From assembly GCA_002315255.1 (NCBI GenBank), contig DCGM01000012.1:6854-40606 (forward strand): a stretch of DNA of 33,753 bases. The letters run 5' to 3'. Shown here piece by piece: positions 13,887-23,507 of the stretch (its first letter is position 1; every line of letters starts with the position of its first letter). The position numbers and the translations under genes are program-made. The notes under the pieces are model-generated. The model was not told the DNA's origin, did no database searches, and saw only the letters and a list, made by a program, of their open reading frames with translations. The stretch is from Lachnospiraceae bacterium UBA1778. GTDB lineage: Bacteria; Bacillota; Clostridia; Lachnospirales; Lachnospiraceae.

Positions 13887-16715
13887 TTATTTTTGTGAAC
13901 GAAGCATCGCTTCAAACTGTTCCATCGTCATCAGGATCTCACGCGGTTTTGTGCCGTCTTCTTCACCAACGACGCCTGCTTCAGCCAGTGAATCCATGAT
14001 GCGGGCCGCTCGGTTAAAGCCAAGCTTAAACGCACGCTGTAACATTCCGATCGATGCCTTCTGTTTTTCAATGATTAACCGGCCGGATTCTTCAAAACAG
14101 TCATCTTTATCGGAAGAACCGCCGCCGGCAGTTGTACTGGAAGAAACCGATTCCTTCATAATATCAGGATCGATCGAGCCGCCCTTTACCGGACCCTGCG
14201 CGAGGATAAACTCGACGACTTTATGGATTTCTTCATCGTCGACAAAGCAGCCCTGGATACGGACCGGCTTCGTCGCGCCCTGCGGATAATAAAGCATATC
14301 GCCGCGGCCCAGAAGGTTTTCAGCGCCTTCCATATCGAGAATCGTTCGGGAATCGAAGCCGGACGAAACAGCGAATGCGATACGGGACGGAATGTTCGCT
14401 TTTATAAGACCGGTGATAACATTGACGGACGGACGCTGCGTCGCAATGACTAAATGCATGCCGCAGGCTCTGCCCTTCTGCGCGAGACGGCAGATGGCCG
14501 TTTCAATGTCGTTCTTCGCAACCATCATGAGGTCCGCCAGCTCATCGACGACGATCAGAATCATCGGCATATGCTTTAACGGCTTTCCGTCCTTGTCAGA
14601 CGGCGCTTCAAAGTCGATCAGTTCATTATAGCCCTCGATATTCCGGACACCGAGCTCGCTGTAAAGCTCATACCGCTTTTCCATCGTATTGACCATAGCG
14701 TTCAATACATTGCCGGCTTTCTTCGAATCGATGACAACCGGCATCAGAAGGTGCGGAATTCCTTTATAAACAGAAAGTTCGACCATCTTCGGATCGATCA
14801 GGACCATCTTCACGTCTTCCGGTGTCGCATGATACAGGACCGACATGATCATCGAGTTGATGCAGACCGATTTACCGGATCCGGTAGTGCCGGCCACAAG
14901 AAGGTGCGGCATCTTCGCGATATCCGAAATGACACCATTTCCTTCAATATCCTTTCCGACCGTGAAACTCAGTTTCGAGCCGGCGGTTTTAAACTTGTCG
15001 GTCTCCATAATCTCACGTACCGTGACCGTCTGCTTGACCTTATTCGGCACTTCAATGCCAATCGCAGATTTTCCGGGGATCGGCGCTTCGACACGGATAT
15101 CCGTGGCCGCGAGATTCAGTTTGATATCATCTGTATATTCCAGAATTTTACGGACTTTCACACCCATATCCGGCTGAAGCTCGTAGCGCGTAACCGCAGG
15201 TCCGCAGGTGACATGCGTGACCGTAACGCCTACGCCGAAATTCTGAAACGTATTCTGAAGCTTCTGCGCGGTTTCTTTAATCTCACTCGTCGAGCGGCTG
15301 CCGTTTCCGTTCGTATTTTTCGAGAGAAGGCTCATCGGCGGGAATTTATAAGGCTTCGTCGGTTCCGGCGCTTCCGGTTTTTCTACCGTTGTATTGTCAC
15401 GGTTATTCGCCAATGCTTCCGCTACATCTGTATGGGTTTCACTGACATTTCCTTCCTGAACTGCATTTTTCCGCGCGGTCAGATCGTGATTCGTATCGGA
15501 TGTGACGGTTTTTCCGTTTGAAGTGATAACCGTCTTTACATAGCTGTCACCGCTGTCAAGCTTCGGCTCACGGAATACATCTTCCGAACGGTCCACCTGT
15601 CCGTCTGTGGAAAAATAAGATGGCGCAATCGTGATCTCCGGCATAAAATCATCATCTTTTTCAAGCTTTGCTTTCATGTTTCCGGAGTTTCCATAAACTG
15701 ACGCGTTCGTCAAAGAAGCGTCAGAACTGTCATTATAAGCCTGATTAAAAAGTGACGCGTTTTCTTTAGAAATCGATTTCGTGTCCCGATTTTTAAGGTT
15801 AACTTTTGTATTTTCCGTAGAAGAGTTAAAGTTTCCAGAAGCGTCATCGATAAAAGAAGCGTTCCCGTTTCCATTCGTTCCGTCATCACAGATCGTCGTA
15901 TCGACGATTCCGAAGACCCGCGTGAAACGCTGCTCATTTTCTCTCTTCCGACGTTCTTCCTGCTTCCGGTAATGTTCAGCTTTTAATTCAGCTGCCCGAG
16001 CATTCTGCCGTTCAGAAAGCCGCTCGCGAAGGCGTGCTTCCCGTTCGGCTGCCTTTTCCTGATCACGTGTCAGGCGCTCCACCTCATGCGATTCATTGAT
16101 AATCTTCTGGCGGGAACGGGCTTCGTCTATACGGCGGCTGATGAGGTTGAAAAGCGAGAATTCCGTCAGCAGGACGATGCCGATCAGAATCAATGCGATA
16201 TTGACGATCACGCAGCCGACGATCCCCATATTCTTATAAAGAATGAGGTCGTTCAGGCGTCCTAAAAGGCCGCCGTTTTCAGCATTCTCGGTAAATCCGC
16301 CGACAAGTCCGGATACGGCAAAGAGAATCAGCAAAACGCCAACCGTCCTACGGATTTTGATGCCGGTTTCCGACAGATCAAATGTCAGAAGGAATCCTGC
16401 GGCAATGAAAACGAATGGAAATACATACATCAGATAGCCGAATGCAAAGAAGCAGATGTTCCGAAGCCAGGAAAGCGCCGGAACAAAGCAGGAAACGAAC
16501 ATCAGAAGCGAAAGGCAGACGACGAGAATCAAAAGAATCTCGACGAGACGCTTTGAGCGTGCCGCCTCCCTCTCCGCTTTTTCACGGCGTGCTTTTGTCG
16601 CCTTTACCGCATTCTTTGAACGGGAGGCCGAAGCATCCTTCGAAGCGCTTTTTTTATAGGAACGCTTCGTGCCGTTACTGGTAGAATTCTTTTTTGAATT
16701 AGCGGCTGCAGCCAT
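13887..16715 (-). CDS. ftsK: DNA translocase FtsK/SpoIIIE
   Basis: 942 residues. Septum-located hexameric ATPase that pumps DNA and helps clear the chromosome from the division plane. A basic Ala/Ser/Lys-rich head of about 55 residues is followed by four membrane segments (about 58-180), a charged helical part and a long Asn/Ser/Thr-rich linker (about 260-460) with loose NAS and DAS repeats. The motor begins near 465, with Walker A AGTTGSGKS near 604-612 and Walker B LIVVDELADLMM. The C-terminal winged-helix gamma domain reads GMLQRAFKLGFNRAARIMD. It overlaps the glycosyltransferase gene by 17 bp, and its AGAAGGAG site lies inside that gene. Whether it acts as FtsK in vegetative cells, as SpoIIIE in sporulation, or both, cannot be told. 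Confidence 0.95.
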   Translation of the reverse strand: MAAAANSKKNSTSNGTKRSYKKSASKDASASRSKNAVKATKARREKAEREAARSKRLVEILLILVVCLSLLMFVSCFVPALSWLRNICFFAFGYLMYVFPFVFIAAGFLLTFDLSETGIKIRRTVGVLLILFAVSGLVGGFTENAENGGLLGRLNDLILYKNMGIVGCVIVNIALILIGIVLLTEFSLFNLISRRIDEARSRQKIINESHEVERLTRDQEKAAEREARLRERLSERQNARAAELKAEHYRKQEERRKRENEQRFTRVFGIVDTTICDDGTNGNGNASFIDDASGNFNSSTENTKVNLKNRDTKSISKENASLFNQAYNDSSDASLTNASVYGNSGNMKAKLEKDDDFMPEITIAPSYFSTDGQVDRSEDVFREPKLDSGDSYVKTVITSNGKTVTSDTNHDLTARKNAVQEGNVSETHTDVAEALANNRDNTTVEKPEAPEPTKPYKFPPMSLLSKNTNGNGSRSTSEIKETAQKLQNTFQNFGVGVTVTHVTCGPAVTRYELQPDMGVKVRKILEYTDDIKLNLAATDIRVEAPIPGKSAIGIEVPNKVKQTVTVREIMETDKFKTAGSKLSFTVGKDIEGNGVISDIAKMPHLLVAGTTGSGKSVCINSMIMSVLYHATPEDVKMVLIDPKMVELSVYKGIPHLLMPVVIDSKKAGNVLNAMVNTMEKRYELYSELGVRNIEGYNELIDFEAPSDKDGKPLKHMPMILIVVDELADLMMVAKNDIETAICRLAQKGRACGMHLVIATQRPSVNVITGLIKANIPSRIAFAVSSGFDSRTILDMEGAENLLGRGDMLYYPQGATKPVRIQGCFVDDEEIHKVVEFILAQGPVKGGSIDPDIMKESVSSSTTAGGGSSDKDDCFEESGRLIIEKQKASIGMLQRAFKLGFNRAARIMDSLAEAGVVGEEDGTKPREILMTMEQFEAMLRSQK

Positions 16716-17631
16716 CCGTTTCTCCTTCTAATACATCTTTTTCAATATATATCGGCCGGTTCTTTCCCTGAAGATAGATACGGGAAATATACATGCCGGT
16801 GATGCCGATCATGAGAAGAATCAAACCGCCGACTAAAAGGACGACGCCGAGAATGGTCATAACCGTGTCTGAAATGATGAGCCCTGCGATCAGAAGCCCT
16901 AATCCGCCCAGCATCAGAAGGATTCCGAGCACATTGGAAATCGAAAGCGGAACAGTCGAATAGCCGATGATTCCTTCAAGCGCATATTTGAAAAGCTTCC
17001 AGAAAGACCATTTGGAAGAGCCGGAAAGACGCTCTTCTACTGTATATTCCATAAAATAGGTTTCAAAACCGACCCAGGAGAACAGTCCCTTTGAAAAACG
17101 GAAATACTCCTGCATCGAAAGGATGGCGTTCGCCATACGCCGGGAAATGACACGGAAATCACTGGCACCCGGAGTAAAACGGGTCGTCGTGATCAGATTG
17201 ATGAAAAAGTAGAAGCATTTTTTAAAGAATGACAGAAGGAAATTCTCTTTTCTGCTCTTCTGGTAAGCCGCCACGCAGTCGATATCTTCCGTCGAAATCA
17301 GCTTTTCATACATTGCCAATGCGACTTCGGGGCGCTGCTGCATATCGGCGTCGATAAAGCAGACCGCATCGCCGGTCGTATGCTTTAGACCACAAAGAAT
17401 CGCAGCCTCTTTTCCGAAGTTTCGGGAGAACGAGACCACCTTCAAGGTTCCGTCGGGATAATCTGCGTAAAGCTTCTTCAGTTCCTTCTCGGTTCCGTCT
17501 TTCGAGCCATCATTGACCATGACGGCTTCGAACGAAATCTGCTTTTCAGAAAAGATTTTACGGATCGTTTCATAGACGACTCTTACATTGTCTTTTTCGT
17601 TATAGCACGGGATAACAAATGAAATGTCCAT
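16699..17631 (-). CDS. GtrB/DPM1-like family 2 glycosyltransferase with two C-terminal membrane segments
   Basis: 310 residues. The GT-A domain (about 1-210) has SFVIPCYNEKDN at the start, VNDGSKDGT at 39-47 and the metal-binding Asp94-Ala-Asp96 in FIDADMQQRP. Two hydrophobic segments follow at about 228-250 and 260-285. This layout is that of polyprenyl-phosphate sugar transferases (GtrB, CsbB, dolichol-phosphate mannose synthase-like), which place a sugar on undecaprenyl phosphate at the inner membrane face. The sugar is unknown. No GtrA-like flippase or GT-C partner lies nearby. Its 3' end overlaps ftsK, and it is the first gene after a well-formed promoter at 17687-17715. Confidence 0.9.
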   Translation of the reverse strand: MDISFVIPCYNEKDNVRVVYETIRKIFSEKQISFEAVMVNDGSKDGTEKELKKLYADYPDGTLKVVSFSRNFGKEAAILCGLKHTTGDAVCFIDADMQQRPEVALAMYEKLISTEDIDCVAAYQKSRKENFLLSFFKKCFYFFINLITTTRFTPGASDFRVISRRMANAILSMQEYFRFSKGLFSWVGFETYFMEYTVEERLSGSSKWSFWKLFKYALEGIIGYSTVPLSISNVLGILLMLGGLGLLIAGLIISDTVMTILGVVLLVGGLILLMIGITGMYISRIYLQGKNRPIYIEKDVLEGETDGCSR

Positions 17632-17686
17632 TCCGGTCCCTTTCTGTATTTATTTCGGTCTGAAATGACCGAGCTTTAACTAAATT

Positions 17687-17715
17687 ATCATACCATAAGC
17701 GACTGATAATTTCAA
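17687..17715 (-). promoter_or_regulatory. Promoter of the glycosyltransferase-ftsK-rbgA group
   Basis: TTGAAA (17710-17715) and TATGAT (17687-17692) with exactly 17 bp between, plus a TGG just ahead of the -10 (extended -10). The predicted start is about 50 bases before the glycosyltransferase ATG. The 22-bp repeat array ends one base upstream of the -35. Confidence 0.8.
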
Positions 17716-17716
17716 C

Positions 17717-17826
17717 TTTCAGGCTGTCCGGTCAAATCACACCGGCTGGCGTATCTCATCACACCGGCTGTCCGGTCACATCATACGGGTTGTCCGGTCA
17801 CATCATACGGGTTGTCCGGTCAAATC
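17717..17826 (-). repeat. Five 22-bp tandem repeats between polC and the next promoter
   Basis: Read on the minus strand, units begin with GAT at 17826, 17804, 17782, 17760 and 17738. The shared core is TTGACCGGACAACC or GTGACCGGACAGCC; the fourth unit is the most diverged. Unit one overlaps the polC stop codon (17820-17822) and unit five ends at 17717, one base from the -35 box. There are no spacers, so it is not a CRISPR array. Confidence 0.93.
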
Positions 17827-20800
17827 AGATCAAACAATGAGAACTGGTCATCATCCGGAAGCCCTGTGAGAATCTTCAGCGTTACCATCTTATCGATGAT
17901 CGTCTGGGAAACCTTCGTCCGGCTCTTAAAGTTCGCAAGCGAAATAAACGGGCCGTCTTTGACAGCTTCAATGATCGAATCGGCAGCATTCGCGCCCATT
18001 CCGTCGATCGAAACGAGGGCCGGCATAATATGCTTGTCGTCGATGACAGTAAACAGCGTCGATTTTGCCGTTTTAATATCGATCGGCACAAAATCAAGAC
18101 CGCGCGCATACATTTCCTGAACAATCCGCATGTCATCATACTCGCTCTTCTCTTTCGGAGAGGGCTCAGGATTCTTCAGATAGGCATCCATCTTCGCTTC
18201 CAGATGCGCTTTGCCGAGGCACATCGATTCATAGTTAAAGCTGTCGGCACGAATCGAGAAATAAGCGCAATAATACTGCACCGGATAGAAAACCTTATAA
18301 TATGCGACACGCCATGCACTCATTACATATGCTGCAGCATGCGCTTTCGGGAACATATATTTGATCTTTTTACAGGACCAGATGTACCAGTCCGGCACGT
18401 CATGCGCGCGCATCTCTTCTTCCCATTCGGGCGTCAGGCCTTTTCCTTTACGGACTTTCTCCATAATTGAGAAGGAAAGTGCAGGGTCCAGCCCCATTCC
18501 GATGAGATATTCCATAATATCGTCACGGCAACAAATGGCACTGGCGATAGTACAGGTTCCGTTTTCAATCAGCACCTGGTTGTTTCCGGTCCAGACATCT
18601 TCACCATGGGCCATGCCGGCGATTCGGACGAGGTCAGAAAGCTTCTCCGGCTTACAGCTGATGACCATTTCCATGGCGAAATCTGTGCCGAATTCCGGAA
18701 CGCCGAGCGCGCCGAGCTTCGTTCCGCGGATATCTTCCGGCGAAAGGCCTAAAGAACTCGTATCCTTAAAGAGCTGCATAACTTCAGGCGAATCAAGCGG
18801 AATCGACCGCGGGGAAAGGCCGGTGAGATCTTCCAGCATGCGGAGCATTGTCGGATCGTTATGGCCTAAAATATCAAGTTTTAAAAGGTTGTGGTTAATC
18901 GAATGATATTCGAACATCGTCGTGATGATCGGCGATTTCGGATCGTTCGCGGGATGCTGGATCGGCGTAAAAGTATTGATTTCCTGGCCGAACGGAAGTA
19001 CTACAATACCGCCCGGATGCTGGCCGGAGGTGCGGACCACGCCTTCCAGATTTTTCGCAAGGCGCGTAACTTCACAATTCCGCTTCACCATATTCCGGTC
19101 TTCGAAATAATGGAGTGTATAGCCGATTGCGGTATTCTGTGCAACAGTGCCGACCGTTCCTGCATGGAAGGTCTGGCCTTTTCCGAAAATAACCTCCGTA
19201 AACGCATGGGCTTTCGACTGATATTCACTGGAGAAGTTCAGATCGATATCCGGCTCTTTATCACCTTTAAAGCCAAGGAAAGTCTCGAACGGAATATTAA
19301 AGCCGTCCTTGATCATCTTCTTCCCGCATTTCGGGCAGACTTTATCCGGCATATCGCATCCGGCAGCGGTTAAATATTTCTTCACTTCCTCAGAGTCGAA
19401 GTCCGAATACTGGCACGACGGGCAGCGATAATGCGGCTGAAGCGGGTTCACCTCCGTAATTCCGGACATCGTCGCGGCAAAGGACGAGCCGACCGAACCA
19501 CGCGAGCCGACGAGATAGCCGTCGCTCTCCGATTTTGAAACGAGCTTCTGCGCAATCATATACATGACGGCGTATCCGTTGCCAATGATCGAATGAAGTT
19601 CTTTCTCTAACCGGTCTTCGACGATTTTCGGCAGCGGATCCCCATACCATTCATGGGCTTTTTTATAGCAGGCAGTACGCAGGTCCTCGTCCGCATGCTC
19701 GATTACCGGCGGGCACTTATCCGGTCGAACCGGATTGATCGATTCAATGCGGTCGGCGATCATGTTCGTATTCTCAACGACGATTTCATACGCTTTTTCC
19801 GCACCAAGATACGAAAACTCAGCAATCATCTCATCCGTCGTCCGATAATAAAGCGGCGGCTGGTCTTCCGATTCACGGTAGCCGGAGCCCGCCTGTAAAA
19901 TCGCGCGGTAAATCGCATCATCAGGATTCAGGAAGTGGACATCGCCGGTCGCGCAGACCGGTTTTCCGTACGTATCGCCCAAGCGGATAATCTCTTTATT
20001 CAGGTTCTGGAGTTCTTCTTTCGTATGGATGTCATACTTGTCTTCATCAATCAGATACTGGTTGTTTCCGAGCGGCTGAACTTCGAGATAATCATAAAAA
20101 TCAACGATTTTCTTAATATGATCCTCTGTTTTTCCTTCTAAAACCGCTTCAAAAAGTTCGCCTGCCGAACATGCGGAGCCGAGGATCAGACCTTCTCTCC
20201 GCTCGTTAAGAAGCGAGCGCGGAATCTTTGGGCGCCCCGGACGGCCGCCGAAATATTTCAGGCAGGAATCGGAAATCAGACGGTAGAGATTAACCCGGCC
20301 GTCATTATTTTTTGCGAGAAGGATAATATGATACGAGTGCGCATTGCGGATCTGCTCGTCCGTCATTTTCCCGAGCGGAATGATCTCTTTTAAGGTAGTG
20401 AGATTGCGCGCCTTCAGACGGCTGACAAGTTTCAGATATATCTGAGCCGTGCATTCGGCATCGTCAACCGCGCGATGGTGGTTTTCGAGGGAAACATTGA
20501 GTTCTTTCGCAACCGTATCCAGCTTATGGTTTTTAAGATACGGAAGGAGGCTTGAAGAAATCGGGAGCGTGTCAACCGTCGTAAAAGGTTCGTGCGAAAG
20601 ACCGAGCCGCTTAATGTTCTCTTCAATGAATGAAATGTCGAAACCGACATTGTGGCCGACGAGGAAGCAGCCTTCGCAGAATGCGAGAAACTCCGGAAGA
20701 ATCTCCGCAATCGGCTTCGCATCCTTCACCATGCTGTCGCTGATTCCGGTCAGCTGTTCGATACGATACGGGATCGGCATCATCGGATTGACAAAAACCG

Positions 20801-22445
20801 AATACCGTTCCAAAATCTCGCCGTCACGTACTTTAACCGCGCCGATTTCGATAATCCGGTTCTGAACCGGTGAAATTCCGGTCGTTTCCAGGTCAAAAAC
20901 CACACAAGTCTGCGACAGCGCCTGATTTCCCGCATTTCGGACGACTTCCTTCTCATCATCGACTAAATAACCTTCTAAGCCATAGATGATCTTAAAATCA
21001 GGATTTTTGACGTTGTCGTGGACGTGATGAACCATCGGGAAGCCGTAGGCATTGCCATGATCGGTGATCGCGATCGATTTATGCCCCCAGGCCTTCGCGG
21101 TTTTAATGAGACGCTCGGGATCGGTGAGACCGTCATTGGTCGAAGCTTTCGTATGGCAATGCAGCTCCACACGTTTCACCGGCGCGCGGTCTTCCCGCAT
21201 CGTAATAAAGTTTTCTTCGATTTTGACGATGCCTGCCACATTCCGGATCGATACTTCTTTGTCATACGCATCATAATCCGCCAGGCCTTTCAAACGGATC
21301 GCCACGCCTTCCTTCAGACGCGCCTTCACCGTATCGATATCCTCCGGATTAATAAACATCTTTACCATGACGGAATCGGTATAATCCGTCACAGCAAAAA
21401 GATACATAAATTTCCCGTTCCGTAATTCGCGGCTTTCGACAGAGAAAATAACACCTTTAAATGCCACATTCCCCTGAAGCGCTTCGCCGTAATACTCGAG
21501 TGAATGGAGTTCATCGTTAAAATCCCGACCGTATAATACGTTCGGGTCATCATTCCGAAGCATCGCCACCGGCGTACGGACACGCCCTTTATCAAATCCG
21601 CTCCGCTGGTTTAATGAACCGGGAGTCGCACGATTTCCAGAAGACTTTCCAGGTGCAGTTTTTGACGAGGAACTGCTATTTGCCGGTTTCGACGAAGAAC
21701 TGCTGTTCGCAGATTTCGACGAGGAACTGTCATTCGCAGAATTCGACGAGGAACTGTCGGCTTTATCAACTGAGGATTTTCCGGAAGCATCCGAAGAAAT
21801 ATTCTCGGAAATATTCTCGGAGGAATTCTTTTTACTCCCCCTGCTTCCGGGCATTTCCAGCATCTCGTCTTTCGGCGTTTCCACTTTCTTCGGTTCATCG
21901 AAATAAACGACATCATCACGATCTTTATTCGGAATCCGCTTCGATTCTTTGTCAAAAGAAAGCCGCGCTTCTACCGTAAAGCCGAACCGGTCCATAAAAA
22001 TTCCGGAAATCATCTTTCTCCACTCTTTTTCTTTTAACTTTGCGAGCGGGTGATTTTCGATATTAAGCGCAACCGTATTCTCATCGAGAACAGAATAATC
22101 TGCTTTTTCTAAAAACCGCCGTGATATCGAAGACCCGTCTGCCAGTTCAATGATCAGGCTTTCCCAATAAGCATCCATAAGGTCTTTCAGCGTATATTCC
22201 GTCGGCAGTTCATAGTTTTCCACAATACTACAGGCGGTACCTTCCGGCATCACCTGCTCATTGATCAGTTTTTCCACGGCGAGAACAGTCTTCTTTCCGC
22301 AGATGCGATGAATCGTTAAATGCAGAAAGAGGGACTTTTTGTCCTTACTGTAAAGCAAACGCTTCACAGTCATCAAAGGAAAAAGCCCCTTAAGGTCAGA
22401 TTTCGCCTCTAAATTCGGAAATGTATCCGAAAACAGCTGTTCCAT
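17820..22445 (-). CDS. polC: DNA polymerase III alpha subunit, PolC type
   Basis: 1541 residues from the chosen start. Replicative DNA polymerase of low-GC Firmicutes with built-in proofreading. N-terminal domains (1-200), a Ser-rich linker (about 205-275), an OB-fold (about 300-400), and a PHP domain starting VELHCHTKASTNDGL near 420 are in order. It is interrupted by a DnaQ-like exonuclease (VVFDLETTGISP near 513; HHRAVDDAECTAQIY). A zinc site (CPSC ... CPKC, about 1005-1040) and the PolC catalytic PDIDLNFS with a DFAMEMV segment follow. The ATG at 22445 has GGAG six bases upstream; another ATG at 22457 lacks a good site. It lies 59 bp after ftsY. Its stop codon lies inside a 22-bp repeat array. 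Confidence 0.97.
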   Translation of the reverse strand: MEQLFSDTFPNLEAKSDLKGLFPLMTVKRLLYSKDKKSLFLHLTIHRICGKKTVLAVEKLINEQVMPEGTACSIVENYELPTEYTLKDLMDAYWESLIIELADGSSISRRFLEKADYSVLDENTVALNIENHPLAKLKEKEWRKMISGIFMDRFGFTVEARLSFDKESKRIPNKDRDDVVYFDEPKKVETPKDEMLEMPGSRGSKKNSSENISENISSDASGKSSVDKADSSSSNSANDSSSSKSANSSSSSKPANSSSSSKTAPGKSSGNRATPGSLNQRSGFDKGRVRTPVAMLRNDDPNVLYGRDFNDELHSLEYYGEALQGNVAFKGVIFSVESRELRNGKFMYLFAVTDYTDSVMVKMFINPEDIDTVKARLKEGVAIRLKGLADYDAYDKEVSIRNVAGIVKIEENFITMREDRAPVKRVELHCHTKASTNDGLTDPERLIKTAKAWGHKSIAITDHGNAYGFPMVHHVHDNVKNPDFKIIYGLEGYLVDDEKEVVRNAGNQALSQTCVVFDLETTGISPVQNRIIEIGAVKVRDGEILERYSVFVNPMMPIPYRIEQLTGISDSMVKDAKPIAEILPEFLAFCEGCFLVGHNVGFDISFIEENIKRLGLSHEPFTTVDTLPISSSLLPYLKNHKLDTVAKELNVSLENHHRAVDDAECTAQIYLKLVSRLKARNLTTLKEIIPLGKMTDEQIRNAHSYHIILLAKNNDGRVNLYRLISDSCLKYFGGRPGRPKIPRSLLNERREGLILGSACSAGELFEAVLEGKTEDHIKKIVDFYDYLEVQPLGNNQYLIDEDKYDIHTKEELQNLNKEIIRLGDTYGKPVCATGDVHFLNPDDAIYRAILQAGSGYRESEDQPPLYYRTTDEMIAEFSYLGAEKAYEIVVENTNMIADRIESINPVRPDKCPPVIEHADEDLRTACYKKAHEWYGDPLPKIVEDRLEKELHSIIGNGYAVMYMIAQKLVSKSESDGYLVGSRGSVGSSFAATMSGITEVNPLQPHYRCPSCQYSDFDSEEVKKYLTAAGCDMPDKVCPKCGKKMIKDGFNIPFETFLGFKGDKEPDIDLNFSSEYQSKAHAFTEVIFGKGQTFHAGTVGTVAQNTAIGYTLHYFEDRNMVKRNCEVTRLAKNLEGVVRTSGQHPGGIVVLPFGQEINTFTPIQHPANDPKSPIITTMFEYHSINHNLLKLDILGHNDPTMLRMLEDLTGLSPRSIPLDSPEVMQLFKDTSSLGLSPEDIRGTKLGALGVPEFGTDFAMEMVISCKPEKLSDLVRIAGMAHGEDVWTGNNQVLIENGTCTIASAICCRDDIMEYLIGMGLDPALSFSIMEKVRKGKGLTPEWEEEMRAHDVPDWYIWSCKKIKYMFPKAHAAAYVMSAWRVAYYKVFYPVQYYCAYFSIRADSFNYESMCLGKAHLEAKMDAYLKNPEPSPKEKSEYDDMRIVQEMYARGLDFVPIDIKTAKSTLFTVIDDKHIMPALVSIDGMGANAADSIIEAVKDGPFISLANFKSRTKVSQTIIDKMVTLKILTGLPDDDQFSLFDLI
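21655..21762 (-). repeat. In-frame 27-bp tandem repeat, four units, in the PolC linker
   Basis: Units at 21655-21681, 21682-21708, 21709-21735 and 21736-21762 share tcgacgaggaactg. They encode nine-residue blocks like SSSSKSAN and SSSSKPAN at about residues 228-263. The run lies in a disordered linker between the N-terminal and OB domains. Confidence 0.85.
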
Positions 22446-22504
22446 AAAAATCTCCATTCTTCAGCCGGATATTCCGAGTGGTCTAAAAATCGAAAAACTT
22501 ACTC

Positions 22505-23446
22505 TTACTCCTGCTCGAACAATGCGTCGACAAACGCCTCCGGATCAAACTTCTGAAGATCGTCAATCTGCTCGCCGACACCGATGAATTTCACCGGAAC
22601 TTTTAATTCCGAGCAGATAGAAAAGACGATTCCGCCCTTCGCAGTACCGTCCATCTTCGTGAGAATAATGCCGGTCAATTCAGACACTCCCATAAACTCT
22701 TTCGCCTGGGAAACAGCATTCTGTCCGGTCGTAGCATCCAGCACGAGCCAGTTTTCACGATGCGCATTTGACATCTTTTCGGAAATGATACGGTCCATCT
22801 TTCGAAGCTCGTCCATCAGGTTCTTCCGATTATGAAGACGTCCTGCCGTATCAATGAGCAAAAGATCGGTGTTCCGTGCTTTCGCCGCCTCAACCGCGTC
22901 AAAAACAACAGCGGCCGGGTCTGCACCTTCTTTCTGTGCGATCACAGGAACATTGGACCGGTTCGACCACTCGGTAAGCTGATCAATAGCAGCCGCGCGG
23001 AAAGTATCCGCAGCCGCCATCAACACCCGCTTCCCCTGTTTTTGATAACGGGCGGCCAGTTTCCCGACCGTAGTCGTTTTTCCGACTCCGTTGACACCGA
23101 TCACAAAAATCACGGAAGGACAGTTTTCATAGGTATACGCATCATTCGGAAGAATCAGTTTTTCTTTTAATATGCGTGCTAAAAGCGCTTTACAGTCCGC
23201 AGGATGAAGGAGATGCTCCCGTTCCACCTGCTCCCGCAAGGTTTCCATCACTTCTTCAGTCGTCCGCATGCCCAGATCGCCCATCAGAAGGATTTCCTCA
23301 ATCTCCTCATAGAAATCTTCATCGATGGAAGAAACCCCCATAAAGACCGATTCCAGACCGCTTACGATTCCGGCGCGCGTCTTCGAAAGTCCGCGCTTCA
23401 GCCGTTCAAAAAATCCAGCTTCTTTTTTTTCTTCGTTATTACCCAT
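22505..23446 (-). CDS. ftsY: Signal recognition particle receptor FtsY
   Basis: 313 residues. GTPase that docks SRP-ribosome complexes at the membrane. The short acidic head (NNEEKKEAGFFERLKRGLSKTR) replaces the long A domain of E. coli. The N domain is followed by the G domain: GVNGVGKTTTVGKLA near 117-131, ADTFRAAAIDQL near 146-157, IDTAGR, and TKMDGTAKGG. The closing GVGEQIDDLQKFDPEAFV is typical. The ATG at 23446 is preceded by AGGAAAG; an in-frame TTG 13 codons upstream has no good site. It lies between smc and polC on the same strand. smc-ftsY is a conserved Firmicute order; polC in third place is less usual. Confidence 0.95.
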   Translation of the reverse strand: MGNNEEKKEAGFFERLKRGLSKTRAGIVSGLESVFMGVSSIDEDFYEEIEEILLMGDLGMRTTEEVMETLREQVEREHLLHPADCKALLARILKEKLILPNDAYTYENCPSVIFVIGVNGVGKTTTVGKLAARYQKQGKRVLMAAADTFRAAAIDQLTEWSNRSNVPVIAQKEGADPAAVVFDAVEAAKARNTDLLLIDTAGRLHNRKNLMDELRKMDRIISEKMSNAHRENWLVLDATTGQNAVSQAKEFMGVSELTGIILTKMDGTAKGGIVFSICSELKVPVKFIGVGEQIDDLQKFDPEAFVDALFEQE

Positions 23447-23507
23447 TCTATCATCTTTCCTGTGCCAAATTGAGGACACGTCCAATGTTTGTTTAAACGG
23501 TCTGATT

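Noticed and set aside
14751..15521. 256-codon plus-strand frame
   Set aside because: It lies antisense to the ftsK motor and linker; the Arg/Asp/Phe-rich composition is that of a shadow frame.
17655..17672. TCGGTC/GACCGA hairpin as terminator of polC
   Set aside because: Only six base pairs, no T-run, and it lies after the predicted glycosyltransferase promoter, in that gene's leader.
17717..17826. CRISPR array
   Set aside because: Units are directly adjacent, with no unique spacers and no cas genes in the window.
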